Positions 10,412 through 20,667 are shown, numbered from the stretch's first letter. The stretch is 64,000 bases of DNA from Craspedostauros australis (GCA_026770025.1 JAMXDE010000008.1:868001-932000), one strand, 5' to 3'. Program-made: numbers and translations. The notes: generated from the letters alone by a model not told the origin.

Positions 10412-13400
10412 ATGACACCCAGCATGTTCACCATGGCGAATCCTGGCGCAGCCTCGAAGACGGCACCACTGCCGATCAAGTCACACGCATCCAAGGCTGC
10501 TGCTCCCACCATCATGGCCATCATGGTGCTGTCGGCAGCGACCGCTCCAGTTGCCAATGCATTCGTCCATCCAAGATTCGCCAACGTGCTGCCATCCTCT
10601 GCAGCCTCCTTCATCGCTGATCCTACCACAGTGCACACACCAAGCCAGCCTTCCTCGTATGATGGGCATCTCATGAAGGTCGCTCTGAACAAGCCGTCTT
10701 CTCTCAATGCTGGGGCAAGACTGCAAGATCGAGACACTGAGCAGGCACATGCGAGCCACCGTTCGAATGGTTGCGCCTCGAGTAGCAACGCTGCCAACAG
10801 GGGCAACATCAATAGCATCGCCAACCAAGAAGACGACTGCCCATCCACAACTGAGACATCCGAGCGGGTTCTATCGTCCAGAACAGAAGGCGCATCCACT
10901 CCCCGAGATCGACGCTTGTTCTTCGCATCGTCGTTGTTTGGCGCAGGCGCGCTCCTGACTGCTGATGCTGGCCCATCCAACGCACTTGAGGCTGCGGTGG
11001 CGGATTCGACGTTGCCCAATCCTTCCTGGGTGAAGGACCCCATCAACAAACGATTCGGCGTGACGGTGGATGACGCCACCAAGGCTGGATACAACGATGC
11101 CTTCATCACCTACCTCACCCGTTTCCTCCTCAACTTCGACAAGGACACGCAGGCACTCTGGTTCACGGAGCAACCGAAGATCCCGCTGCGCGCCACCGAA
11201 GAGCAGATCGACCAAATTCGCTTGGAAGAGTTCGCTCAGTTCGCAGCATCCATCAGCGCCAACCTTCTGCAAAACTACGCCGGATCGGACGGGCCCACCA
11301 GGCTGCTGCAGCAGCTCAAGAATCGCTACTGTCCCGCTGACATAGTCAACTCCGGCATCAAGCCAGCATCCGCCTCGAAGGGTGTGGACAGCAAAAACGA
11401 CGACCCAGCCTCAAAGAAGCGTAGGCGACAACGACGCGAAGCACGTGAGGCGCAGCGACAGCTCGCGATCCTTTTCGGTCTGCTCGGACGCGAGGTCCAG
11501 CCAACCAAGGAAATCACCAAGCTCCTTGGTGCCGTCGACAACGCCTCGTTCCAATCGGTGGTCTTCAACGTCGTGTCTGACAAGCCGACGGTCCTCAACG
11601 GATTCACCAAGGATGATCCTGTCCCGGCCATCACCTTACCTCCACCGCAAGCCGAAGGCGATCAGTTCAAACAGGCAGCTGGTGTCGCCAAGCTCACGCC
11701 GACAGGCAAGATCCTGCGCGTCAAGCTGGACGATGGTGGAGCAGGGTATGACCCAAAGTCACCACCAACAGTCACAATTGCACCTCCAGCGTCGATAGCG
11801 GAGGGTGCCCGTCCGGCCGTGCTGAAAGCCAATATCGTTGCAAGAGGACCCAACAAAGGATCCATCGAAAGCATTGACATGGTCGACTTCGGCGCAGGAT
11901 ACGCCAACCAAGACAAACTGGAGATCACCATTGAAGCACCAACAGTTCCGGAGGCAGCAGGCGGCGAGAACCCAGCCGAAATCGATCCAAGTGCCATCCG
12001 AAGCGCCAAGGCGACCGCCTTACTCGATCTAGAAGTGACTGGGGTCCAGATCACGGAACCTGGCTCCGGGTACGCTGCAGAACGACCTATCAAGGTCCTA
12101 CTTGAGCTTCCGCCGACGAGGAATGGACGAGAACCGGAGAGAATCGAGGTGGGAAAAGCATCGCCCCAGGCAGAGAAGACGTCCTACACTTCGTTCCGCA
12201 AGCAGGGTGATACCAAAACCATCTCGGAGAAGCAGGACCAATTCAAGGACAAGTACAAAGTCCAACCGAATGAGAGGAAGGGTACCGACAGCAATGAATC
12301 CGAAGATGAAAATGACGACGGAAAGGGTGAAAGGATCGTCAGCGGAACTGCCAGTGGTCCTGACAGTGGGTTGCCCGCCTTGCCCTTCTTGGGGCGCGCG
12401 TCGCAGTCTGAGCAGCTGCTGTCCCTGCTCCCGGAAGGGTTCGGGTTAGAATACGACGTGAAGCAAAAGTACTACTTCCTCTCGGTCGCCCCAGACTACT
12501 TGACCAAATATACGAACCTCAGCCAGCAACCATCGGCCAACCGTCCTCTGGTGCCAGACTTTGGACCTCGCGGACGATCTCCCATCGAGCGCGACATGAA
12601 GCTGGGTCTCGCAGCCTACCTGCGGTTCAGCCTATCTGGTGCGATCTGCGCATCGGGCGTTCATCTCGCGCTGACTCCGCTGGACGTCGTGAAGACCAAG
12701 GTCCAGACCAACCCGAGCAAGTACGCCTCCGTGGGATCGTCGTTCGGCACCGTGCTGAAGGAGGAAGGCGCGTCGACTTTCTTCACCGGATGGGTGCCGA
12801 CCTTCCTGGGTAACTTCGTGTCCGGCGCAACCCTGTACGCGCTGACCGAAGTCATCCGGCGCAGTCTCACGGAAGCAGCGGGCGTGGACGCGCTGAGCCT
12901 GGAAGTCCCCATCATTCTCGCTGCTGCGGCAGTCGCGTCGGCCGTGGGATCCATCATCATCTGCCCATTCGAAGCTGTCCGCATCCGATCCGTCGCGCAG
13001 CCGGACTACGCACCGAACGCATTCGGCGTGTGCAAACGGCTGCTGGACGAGGAGGGCATCGGATCGCTGGTCAATGCAATCCCGGTATTCCTGGCCAAGA
13101 ACATTCCGTACGCGATGGTGAAGTTCACCGTGTTCGATCTGTCCACGGAATACCTGTTCCACACCTACCCGATCGCCAACGAACAGCTGGAGCTCTCGCT
13201 GCTGATCAGCCTGATCGGCGGCATCCTGGGTGGCACGTCCGCCGCCATCGTCTCCAATCCCGCCGACGCCGTGATCTCGGAGCTGAAGAAGGCGAAGTCT
13301 GATATGTCCCCGCAGGAGGCCGTCACGAACATCCTGGATCGTGGCGGTGTGTCGGAGCTGTTCAAAGGATTGCCACTTCGCATGGTGTTCTACTCACTGG

Positions 13401-13525
13401 TGGCGAGCTTGCAGTTCTCGGTATACGATGGTGTCCGTTTTGCGTTGGGCATCGGTGCAGATGATCTGAAGCTGTACTTGGACATTCTCGGAGGGGCTCT
13501 TGCAGGAAAGGGGGGTCCGATCTAA
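10412..13525 (+). CDS. Plastid-targeted phosphate-carrier-like (SLC25A3-type) protein with large N-terminal extension
   Basis: 1037 residues in one exon; 10412 is the first in-frame ATG after a stop. The N-terminus has a hydrophobic signal segment ending VANA, then FVHPRF (F51 at the cleavage site), the ochrophyte ASAFAP-type plastid signature. A second hydrophobic stretch after DRRLFFASSLFGAGALLTADAG resembles a further targeting or membrane segment. The middle (about 180-430) is helical with no family assigned. Three G-x-G-Y repeats (DDGGAGYD, VDFGAGYA, TEPGSGYA) lie at about 432-560. The C-terminal ~300 residues (about 733-1037) form a complete mitochondrial carrier domain with PLDVVK, PFEAVR and PADAVI. 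The non-basic third motif and GWVPTFLGN match the phosphate carrier subgroup. The inferred role is phosphate transport at a plastid membrane; transport and location are untested. Confidence 0.82.
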   Translation: MTPSMFTMANPGAASKTAPLPIKSHASKAAAPTIMAIMVLSAATAPVANAFVHPRFANVLPSSAASFIADPTTVHTPSQPSSYDGHLMKVALNKPSSLNAGARLQDRDTEQAHASHRSNGCASSSNAANRGNINSIANQEDDCPSTTETSERVLSSRTEGASTPRDRRLFFASSLFGAGALLTADAGPSNALEAAVADSTLPNPSWVKDPINKRFGVTVDDATKAGYNDAFITYLTRFLLNFDKDTQALWFTEQPKIPLRATEEQIDQIRLEEFAQFAASISANLLQNYAGSDGPTRLLQQLKNRYCPADIVNSGIKPASASKGVDSKNDDPASKKRRRQRREAREAQRQLAILFGLLGREVQPTKEITKLLGAVDNASFQSVVFNVVSDKPTVLNGFTKDDPVPAITLPPPQAEGDQFKQAAGVAKLTPTGKILRVKLDDGGAGYDPKSPPTVTIAPPASIAEGARPAVLKANIVARGPNKGSIESIDMVDFGAGYANQDKLEITIEAPTVPEAAGGENPAEIDPSAIRSAKATALLDLEVTGVQITEPGSGYAAERPIKVLLELPPTRNGREPERIEVGKASPQAEKTSYTSFRKQGDTKTISEKQDQFKDKYKVQPNERKGTDSNESEDENDDGKGERIVSGTASGPDSGLPALPFLGRASQSEQLLSLLPEGFGLEYDVKQKYYFLSVAPDYLTKYTNLSQQPSANRPLVPDFGPRGRSPIERDMKLGLAAYLRFSLSGAICASGVHLALTPLDVVKTKVQTNPSKYASVGSSFGTVLKEEGASTFFTGWVPTFLGNFVSGATLYALTEVIRRSLTEAAGVDALSLEVPIILAAAAVASAVGSIIICPFEAVRIRSVAQPDYAPNAFGVCKRLLDEEGIGSLVNAIPVFLAKNIPYAMVKFTVFDLSTEYLFHTYPIANEQLELSLLISLIGGILGGTSAAIVSNPADAVISELKKAKSDMSPQEAVTNILDRGGVSELFKGLPLRMVFYSLVASLQFSVYDGVRFALGIGADDLKLYLDILGGALAGKGGPI

Positions 13526-14082
13526 GGCAAGAAGAGAGCTGAACGTGCAAGTACTATGTTAATTGTGATTGAGCTTATCTCCATGGAGTGAAGTCCTGGC
13601 TTGAATACCATAATATAGTATGGTATTAGTATGATGCTGTGCTCCTACCAGCTACGACACCATGCTACGCAAGTCGGCAGAATGCTCACAGGATCGACAT
13701 ACTATGATTGATCCGATTCCTCGACGTTCCCTTCATCCATGACTAACGTGTGATACAGGACTGGATCATTGCGGACCAAACACAACCAGCAAACGAAAAA
13801 GATCGGCTTCGTTGAAACACATGTCACGAGAACTGCCCATCACCCCACAAGTGTTTGCATGGTGTGAATGCGCGCCAAACACAGAGAGAGAGCCTCCCAG
13901 ATCCTCATTCCCCACCGCCTTCATTGTTGTCTTTCATATTAGTACTTTACCATTGCATTACATTCCTTAATATTATATTATACAACACAATTGTATAATA
14001 AAATATCTGCCTACGACTACGACTACCCCTACCCCCACCCACTTGACCGCTTGCCTACCATATTGACTGAAGTCAAGACACG
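13526..14082. other. Intergenic between carrier and GT90 genes
   Basis: AT-rich 3' UTR and promoter sequence between two plus-strand genes. It holds the hairpin listed next and an AT-rich tract near 13960-14005. No coding potential was seen. Confidence 0.5.
13604..13627 (+). terminator. Perfect 9-bp inverted repeat downstream of the carrier stop
   Basis: AATACCATA (13604-13612) pairs with TATGGTATT (13619-13627) around a 6-base loop, about 80 bases after the stop. It may be a 3' UTR hairpin; a role in 3' end formation is only a guess. Confidence 0.3.
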
Positions 14083-16107
14083 ATGGGAGAATCGGATGAG
14101 GTGGATCCCAACGCCCCGCCTCCGCCGCCTGAGCTGCGCGGGATCTTCGGCGAGAAGGGCGACTCGCTGAACTGGCTGGACGCGACGTCCAAGTTCCCCA
14201 ACGGAGTGCCCCGCTTCAAATCGCGTGCGGAATGTCTGGAGTTCATGCAGGAGTACAACAAGATGCACGGCGGTTCCAATCCCGATCACCCGCAGCTGAA
14301 GCACATCTTCACCACGCTCATCTCGTGGGATCAGATCAAGAAGATCCTGCTGCCGGCCATGGAGAAGGCGCGCGAAGAGCCGTCGTTCTCGAAGCCCGTC
14401 CCGCAGTCCTACGGAAACGAGCCCGATGACACATCCGACAACGTCTTCGAACACACGCGGGCGCAGAAGGTGCTGGACTCTATCAACTTCCGCTTGGACC
14501 AGCCCTTCCATCAGTGCACGACGCCCGCGTCCGTCCTCAACACGCTCAAGTACCTCTTCTTTCACATGAAGTGCGGCATCTACGTCATGATCCGCAACGG
14601 GAAGGTGCGCATCTTCTGCCCCTTCACCAACGCGGACTATCGCAACACGTGGAGTGACAAGCTCACCATCGAGACGGGGTCGTTGGATCGCTACTACACG
14701 CTCAAGGCTGGCAACTATCGCGAGGAGAACATCGAGAACGACATCGGCAAGTGGTGGGCCAACGGCAACATCATCTGCAACGAGCTCACCAAGGACGACG
14801 ACAAGGAGAAGATGCAGTACTGGGGAGACCAGTTCCTGTCGCCGTTGCGCGACATGCTGGCGGAGGCGTGCAACCAACGCGAGATCCCTGACTGCGAGTT
14901 CTTCCTCAACAAGCGTGATTACCCGCAGCTCAAGGTCAACGTGCAACGCGGCGAACCGGTGGAGCCATACGGCTTCATCTTCGACAAGGATGATCGGGAT
15001 CCAGAGCAGGACGTGGACCTGGCGCCGCAGCACAAATTCAACTCGTACGCACCGATCGTCAGCTTTTACGCTGCGGCCGAGGATCGCTTCACGGATATTC
15101 CGTGGCCGTCGTCCGAGGACTGGGAAGGTGCGTGCGGTCTCGTGTTCCCGCAGACATTCATCCATGAGAAGGACAAGACCGGAGTCCCCATCTTTGGCAA
15201 TCCGCGTGATCTCTTCACGGAGGAGAACTTCCGCAAATTCGAACGGGGTTGGGATGAGAACAGAGTCGCCACGGCATTCTTCCGAGGCACGGCGACGGGC
15301 GGGGGCACGACGATCGACAACAACCAGCGGCTCAAGGTCGCCCACTACTCGCACGAATGGAAGAACGACGAGGAGAAGGGCGGGGATGAGCCCTTTCTCG
15401 ACGCCGCCATCGTGGGTTGGAATCTGCGCGACAAGAAGATCGCGGATCGGCCCATGACCTTCCTGCGACAGAAGAAGTTCGGTTTCACTGCTGGTCGCCA
15501 TCACTTCACGCCCATCTACGAACAGTCCAAGTACAAGTACCTCGTCTACGTCGATGGTCACTGCGCCGCCTGCCGTTACGGATTCATGATGCGGCTGGGT
15601 TCGGTCATTCTCAAGGTCGAGCCGCGGCAGGTGGCCGACCGCATGTGGTACTTCCCGCTGCTGCAGCCCTACGTCGACCACGTCCCGGTCAAGCCGGATC
15701 TGTCCGACCTCGAGGAAAAGATCCGCTGGTGTCGCAACAATGATGACAAGTGCCGCCAGATCGCCGCCAACTGCATGGAGTTGTACAGCAAGTACGTCGC
15801 GCGGTCGGCGCTCTTGGATTACGTGCAGATGGCGACGAAGCACATGGCGAAGCGGCAGGTGAAGGTGCCGAAATGGTACTCGCCTCCACCCGCCGAACAG
15901 CCTCCGCCAAAGCTCGATCCCCCGGTGGGAAAGTGCTACGAGGACCACAAAGTGTCAAAGCTCTGCACCAGATGCAATGCTGAGGAAGAGAGAGAAAGGC
16001 AGGATCTGGAAAAGGCAGAAGCTAGACTCAAAGAGGACAAGAAGGACAAGACGAAGAGGAAGAAATCTCTCCGATCTCGAATGCTCAAGCGGGTGAAGAA
16101 AAGCTGA
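14083..16107 (+). CDS. GT90/CAP10-like glycosyltransferase without signal peptide
   Basis: Single exon, 674 residues. The C-terminal half carries the CAP10/KDELC/POGLUT fold signature (Glyco_transf_90): FFLNKRDYPQLK, APIVSFYAA, DIPWPSSEDW, ATAFFRGTATGGGTT, KFGFTAGRHH, KYKYLVYVDGHCAACRYGFMM and LGSVILKVEP, then a C-terminal helical region and a Lys/Arg-rich tail. Family members transfer xylose or glucose onto proteins or glycans, normally in the ER or Golgi. Here the N-terminus (MGESDEVDPNAPPPPP) is acidic and has no signal peptide or membrane helix, so a cytosolic enzyme is suggested. Codon use is strongly GC-ending. It faces the SANT gene tail to tail, 141 bases apart. The sugar donor and acceptor are unknown. 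Confidence 0.82.
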   Translation: MGESDEVDPNAPPPPPELRGIFGEKGDSLNWLDATSKFPNGVPRFKSRAECLEFMQEYNKMHGGSNPDHPQLKHIFTTLISWDQIKKILLPAMEKAREEPSFSKPVPQSYGNEPDDTSDNVFEHTRAQKVLDSINFRLDQPFHQCTTPASVLNTLKYLFFHMKCGIYVMIRNGKVRIFCPFTNADYRNTWSDKLTIETGSLDRYYTLKAGNYREENIENDIGKWWANGNIICNELTKDDDKEKMQYWGDQFLSPLRDMLAEACNQREIPDCEFFLNKRDYPQLKVNVQRGEPVEPYGFIFDKDDRDPEQDVDLAPQHKFNSYAPIVSFYAAAEDRFTDIPWPSSEDWEGACGLVFPQTFIHEKDKTGVPIFGNPRDLFTEENFRKFERGWDENRVATAFFRGTATGGGTTIDNNQRLKVAHYSHEWKNDEEKGGDEPFLDAAIVGWNLRDKKIADRPMTFLRQKKFGFTAGRHHFTPIYEQSKYKYLVYVDGHCAACRYGFMMRLGSVILKVEPRQVADRMWYFPLLQPYVDHVPVKPDLSDLEEKIRWCRNNDDKCRQIAANCMELYSKYVARSALLDYVQMATKHMAKRQVKVPKWYSPPPAEQPPPKLDPPVGKCYEDHKVSKLCTRCNAEEERERQDLEKAEARLKEDKKDKTKRKKSLRSRMLKRVKKS

Positions 16108-16248
16108 TGTAGAGTGGCATACTCTTGCGTTACGCCATCCATCGGTGACAACATACTTAGATCCAGTCTTATTCGTTTCTGGTGTTGCTGTTGCCGTTGC
16201 TGTTACCGTTGCTACTGTTGTTCGGTGACATATGAGAGGTAACGGCCA

Positions 16249-19200
16249 TCAAAAGAAATCATCGTCGCTTTCGCTACTTCCGGCACCGACATCCATGTCC
16301 TGATCGCCATCGCTGTCTGAATCCCCAAGATTCTGAACGTGAAGCGTGCATCCCGGGCTCAGCTTTCCCCTGAGTTCGGTGCTTCCGTCACCGAACACTG
16401 TATCCGATACAGTCTTTCGAGCTGGAATTGACACCAAACTCTTCTTAGTCTGCTTCTGCCTCTGTTTCATCTTACTCCTCAACTTGTTTTCTCTGTTGAT
16501 GTCCCTCTTCAAGCCCATCAGGTAGGTCTTGTACCCTTTTGGTCGATGATTCGGCCGCAGGGATAGATCATGGTCTGGTTTGGCCTTGATTGCGCTGCCT
16601 AGATCCAGATTTGCAAGGTATGACACGTCCAACGGTGGGAGGCCCGAGATGGGGAACAGCTCCTTCATGGGAGTTGCATCGAAGATGTCATCTTCCTCCG
16701 GCGAGCTCATGCAGGAATCCCTCTCACTTGCCTTGCTCTTTGCGTCGTTGGCCATCCTCGCTGCCTTCGTCGTAGGCGTCTTCACCAAGGAGAAGAACTT
16801 ATCCTGGCATTCTGCGGCACTTCTGTTCGGCATCCTCTCCGCTACATCACACCAGAATGTGGAAGAAAGTGGGTCGATCTTGCTCCTCGTGGAATGCAGC
16901 AGACTCAGCTCGTCCTGAGTCCATTCATCTGCACGAACTGAACTTGTCGGAACGCCGTCCACACCTGCTGCGATTGTGACTTTCTTCACCGGTGACTTGG
17001 AAGTGTTGGACGACGACTTACGACTCCCTTTCAACGCGGATACTCGTCTGTTCGATTTCCCGCGCTTCTTGCGATTGGTCTTGCCGTCGTCGTAGTCGCT
17101 GCTGGCGTCGTTGTCGTCAGCCTCCGATGTGACATGTTGCTCTTCCCTCGATTCCTCCTTTTCCTCTTGCTCTTGCTGTTTTTTGTTGTTTGGAGCAAGA
17201 TTCGTTTCCATGGCCTCAGGACTTGCATCCATGTACGTGCCGAAACGATTAGTCTGTCGACGACTGCGCCTGGACCGGCGGACATTGCCTTTGGATTCTT
17301 CCAATGAGACGTTCATCGCGACATTCACTTCAGCCTCGTCGGTCATCCGTGCAGTTGATTTGCTTCGATTTTCCTCACCGAGCGCCTTCATCTCACTGGA
17401 GTTCGCTGCTGTTGCTATTTCCAAATCTGGATCTGAGCGGCATGATTCTGTTTGTGATGACGTTTGTGAAGTGTTTGATGAAGTGGATGCATCCGATATG
17501 CGCGATGAAGTGGATGCACTCGCTGAGTCCTCTGATGAACTCGGCGCTGAATTCTGAGATATGATTCTTTCGTTCTCAGATGGATCGTCCGCATCAACGA
17601 TGGGTTGCTCCTGGCTTTGGGCTGCCTGCACCATTGAGTTGCTGGTTGAGCTGCTGGTCGTACTGTCGTTGGAGAGCCGCTTGCTCCTCCTTCTCTGCTT
17701 CAGCGAGTGCTTCGTAGCAGACTTCTTCTTCGTCGTCACTCTCTTGTCGTTTTGCTTCTGCTTGGTAGCAGACGACCGCCGTTTTCGCTCTGATTTGCGT
17801 AATGATGATACAGCAACATGGCGTGGTGTCGGCTGGTCTTGTGGTGGTGAGTCACGGGCATCAGTATCATGTATTACCTCTTCAACGATTGGTTCATGAA
17901 ACGAGGAGTCTTGGTGGAATGCTCGGCGAACTTCGTCCAACGATCTGCGACTCTTTGCATGGAAGCGATTTGGGCTGCGGTCGATTGACACAGTTGCGTC
18001 GAAGCTTTCCATGCGAGTTTCGCTTGCAGGTGTCATGAGTTCTACGTCGTTGGTACGATTCGTTGTGTCTTCCTTACGGTCGTGTTGCGTGGCCACTGCT
18101 CGAAGAGGGGACGAGCTGATGCTCGGCCTGTCGCTCTCTCCTGTCGTTTGCTGCGCGGCGCTGGACTTCCTCCTATCGTCACTGAGTGTGGAAGCTGGTT
18201 GGTCCACCAAGTTTGGAAACATGGCAACATCCATGTCGATGGGACTGGCAGTCGCTGCGTCCCTTCGGATGGTCGAGCAACAGATGGCGTGCGGTCGTCC
18301 CCCGTGACATGTTAGCGGTTCCCCACCGCTAACACTGTTCTGTGCCGATGCGCTCGAGCGCCGTCGCTGGCTTTGTCGTCTGGATGATTGTTTGCATGAA
18401 TGTTTGGATTTGGACGTTGCTGGTGCTTGGAGCTTTCGATCGCTTGCAGAGGAGACCTCATCAGCCGTCTCGGTTTGGCCTGCAGTGGTGCCGATGGTTG
18501 CAATTTGCATGTCATCCTGATGAGGTTCCAGCTGCGCGCTATTTTCTCTTGATGCTGGAAGGCAGGGCTTTCTGAGGGAGGGTGGATCTGGCGCCCTGTC
18601 GCTGGTGGTGAATACATCTGCAACGATTTCATTCATAGCATCCACCGGCTGCTTCAGACTGTCTGTCGTCGCTGCCGTCTCCTCTGGCGGATCAGGTCGT
18701 TGCACCGCTCCATTCTCGCGCAAGTTGTAGCGTGACGATTTGCGACGGTTTTTTGCGCCAGGCGGGTCATTCCGGTCCGATGGGTCCCAGCTGGGCAGGA
18801 CCGGCATGTAGTAGCTCGTCGATGTGGATTCAGTCGCATGACAGGAACCCATACTTGTAGTCAATATCGGTTCAGACAAGACGCTCGTGACAGGATCGGG
18901 CTTTTCCTCTGATGCACGAGTATATACTCCGTCTCTGGTTTCGCGTTCATCAGGTGTGATGCCATCGCTCGCGCTGGCTGCGTTGGCCGTTCCCAGTCGT
19001 TCATCATCCATCGCGTCGATCATAGCTGTGTCGATGTCGTCATTGTCAGCAGGCTGATCAGGAATTGTTGGCTGGCCATCCGATTCGGTGAAATCATCCG
19101 ATGCCAGAGGTAGGACTGCGTCGTGCTCGTCACGATGATCATTCTCGTCATCGGTCTTGTTTGGTGGAGATTCCTGTGGTGCGCTGCAGTTCATGGCATC

Positions 19201-20667
19201 GCTGATTTCGTCCCCAGTTTCTGTCTGTGTCGAATCTGTTGCTGCCAACAGTTCCGGTTCTGTGGTGTCCCGCTCTGGTAGGGCGATGCGAGTGTTTGCA
19301 GCGCCGGGTGCCCCATCCGCGTGTTCTTCGCTAGCAGCGTCTCCATCTTCAGAAACCGTTGCGAGGTTCTCTGCGTTGTGGTCTTCCACTTCGGCTGTTG
19401 GCGCAGTCTCGCATGCAGCACCTTGCAGCGTTTCATCTGATGGATTGTCGTCTGTTGCAGTGTTGTCCGTGGTGTGTGCTGATATCTCTTGCTCCGCTTT
19501 CGCTTTCGCTTCCACTTCCTCCGACAATGCTTTTCGTTTGTGCTCATCCCGCAGGAGCCGAGAAAGCGTTGACAGCGATCCTGATGCTGGCCTGGACCTC
19601 GATCTTGATCTTCGTTGTGATCTCGACCGCGATCTGGATCGCGACCTTCGTCGAGGGCGGCTTCTCGATCGTGATCGTTTTCGTCTCTTGGGACTACGAG
19701 TCAGCATCGTTATCGACGCATTGATCTGCTCTGTTTGATCCTTCGATCCATCCTTCGATCCATCCTTCCCGCATCCCATTGGTTTGACGAACATTTCACC
19801 CAGCACACCGAATCCATTCGATTTGCTCGTTTTGGGACCAGCCGGTTTCTTCGTTCGCTTCGAACGGCTGCTGGTGCGACCGCGTTGGAATGATGTCGAG
19901 GTCGAGGTCGATGTCGACTGTTTCTCCTCCGTTGCATTGCTCGCGTTTGCTACGTTCTCCTTGTCGAACAGCATTGCGAACATCCCGATGCCAGATGAAG
20001 CGGCCTTTGCTTTGCGCGATCTCGATGCCTTTCCTTGATGGATGGCTGCGGTTCGTTTCGTCGATGCAACTGCTTGGTTCTTGCTTCGTTCCTTTGTGGC
20101 CGATGATGATGACGATGATGAGAGAGATGTTGTAGATGAGGATAAGGACGACGGACTCTTCTTACGCTTGCGAGTCTTCTTCTCTGGCTGTGGCTCTCGC
20201 TGTTGATGTGGCGCTTTCGGTTCACGTGTCGATCGATGGTGCGCACTTTGGGTCCGCTTCTTGGTGATGTTGTGAATCGATGACAGAGCATCGCTCCTGA
20301 AACCTCCGATCGTTCCCACAACCTGGCTCTTTGCCGACGTGGTTGGCCTCAGCGTCTCCTTTGCTTTCGCCTTCGCCCTCGCCTTCGACGATTGCGACAG
20401 CGTTGACCGCTTCGTCTTTTTCTTCGACTCGGTCTTGTTGTTCTGTTGCCCTTTGCTTCGGTGCACTTCCGCAGCTGCAAGGCCCGAGCTCAGCATGGCC
20501 AGGCTGTCTACCGGCACCAGTGGTCGATTCTTTCTCCTCGTGCTGACGGAGAGAGTTTCATCTTCATCGGCGGCCTTTTGTGCATCGTTCGACGTGGTGT
20601 TGCCCAACGGGAACAGTACCTTTTTAACAACATTCATCGTCGTCTTCGTTGAGGACATGGCCTTCAT
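16249..20667 (-). CDS. Large disordered nuclear protein with C-terminal SANT/Myb domain (KNL2/M18BP1-like candidate)
   Basis: Single exon, 1472 residues. Most of it is low-complexity: Ser/Lys/Arg-rich N-terminus with basic nuclear-localisation-type runs, an RS-repeat block near 19590-19700, then long acidic Ser/Thr/Asp stretches. The only folded unit is a SANT/Myb helix set at about 1247-1296 with the expected aromatic spacing (DEWTQDELSLL ... FWCDVAERM ... SAAECQDKFF). After it come DDIFDATPMKELFP and PKGYKTYLMGLKRDIN, and the protein ends in an acidic DDDFF tail. The SANT plus these C-terminal blocks resemble the kinetochore licensing factor M18BP1/KNL2. No SANTA domain is visible, so this is an inference. 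Alternatives are a general chromatin or Myb-like factor. Confidence 0.7.
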   Translation of the reverse strand: MKAMSSTKTTMNVVKKVLFPLGNTTSNDAQKAADEDETLSVSTRRKNRPLVPVDSLAMLSSGLAAAEVHRSKGQQNNKTESKKKTKRSTLSQSSKARAKAKAKETLRPTTSAKSQVVGTIGGFRSDALSSIHNITKKRTQSAHHRSTREPKAPHQQREPQPEKKTRKRKKSPSSLSSSTTSLSSSSSSSATKERSKNQAVASTKRTAAIHQGKASRSRKAKAASSGIGMFAMLFDKENVANASNATEEKQSTSTSTSTSFQRGRTSSRSKRTKKPAGPKTSKSNGFGVLGEMFVKPMGCGKDGSKDGSKDQTEQINASITMLTRSPKRRKRSRSRSRPRRRSRSRSRSRSQRRSRSRSRPASGSLSTLSRLLRDEHKRKALSEEVEAKAKAEQEISAHTTDNTATDDNPSDETLQGAACETAPTAEVEDHNAENLATVSEDGDAASEEHADGAPGAANTRIALPERDTTEPELLAATDSTQTETGDEISDAMNCSAPQESPPNKTDDENDHRDEHDAVLPLASDDFTESDGQPTIPDQPADNDDIDTAMIDAMDDERLGTANAASASDGITPDERETRDGVYTRASEEKPDPVTSVLSEPILTTSMGSCHATESTSTSYYMPVLPSWDPSDRNDPPGAKNRRKSSRYNLRENGAVQRPDPPEETAATTDSLKQPVDAMNEIVADVFTTSDRAPDPPSLRKPCLPASRENSAQLEPHQDDMQIATIGTTAGQTETADEVSSASDRKLQAPATSKSKHSCKQSSRRQSQRRRSSASAQNSVSGGEPLTCHGGRPHAICCSTIRRDAATASPIDMDVAMFPNLVDQPASTLSDDRRKSSAAQQTTGESDRPSISSSPLRAVATQHDRKEDTTNRTNDVELMTPASETRMESFDATVSIDRSPNRFHAKSRRSLDEVRRAFHQDSSFHEPIVEEVIHDTDARDSPPQDQPTPRHVAVSSLRKSERKRRSSATKQKQNDKRVTTKKKSATKHSLKQRRRSKRLSNDSTTSSSTSNSMVQAAQSQEQPIVDADDPSENERIISQNSAPSSSEDSASASTSSRISDASTSSNTSQTSSQTESCRSDPDLEIATAANSSEMKALGEENRSKSTARMTDEAEVNVAMNVSLEESKGNVRRSRRSRRQTNRFGTYMDASPEAMETNLAPNNKKQQEQEEKEESREEQHVTSEADDNDASSDYDDGKTNRKKRGKSNRRVSALKGSRKSSSNTSKSPVKKVTIAAGVDGVPTSSVRADEWTQDELSLLHSTRSKIDPLSSTFWCDVAERMPNRSAAECQDKFFSLVKTPTTKAARMANDAKSKASERDSCMSSPEEDDIFDATPMKELFPISGLPPLDVSYLANLDLGSAIKAKPDHDLSLRPNHRPKGYKTYLMGLKRDINRENKLRSKMKQRQKQTKKSLVSIPARKTVSDTVFGDGSTELRGKLSPGCTLHVQNLGDSDSDGDQDMDVGAGSSESDDDFF

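Noticed and set aside
14029..15948. 639-codon open frame antisense to the GT90 gene
   Set aside because: It mirrors the sense gene and arises from strongly GC-ending codons; its text is biased shadow sequence with no domain, and the sense strand has a clear family match.
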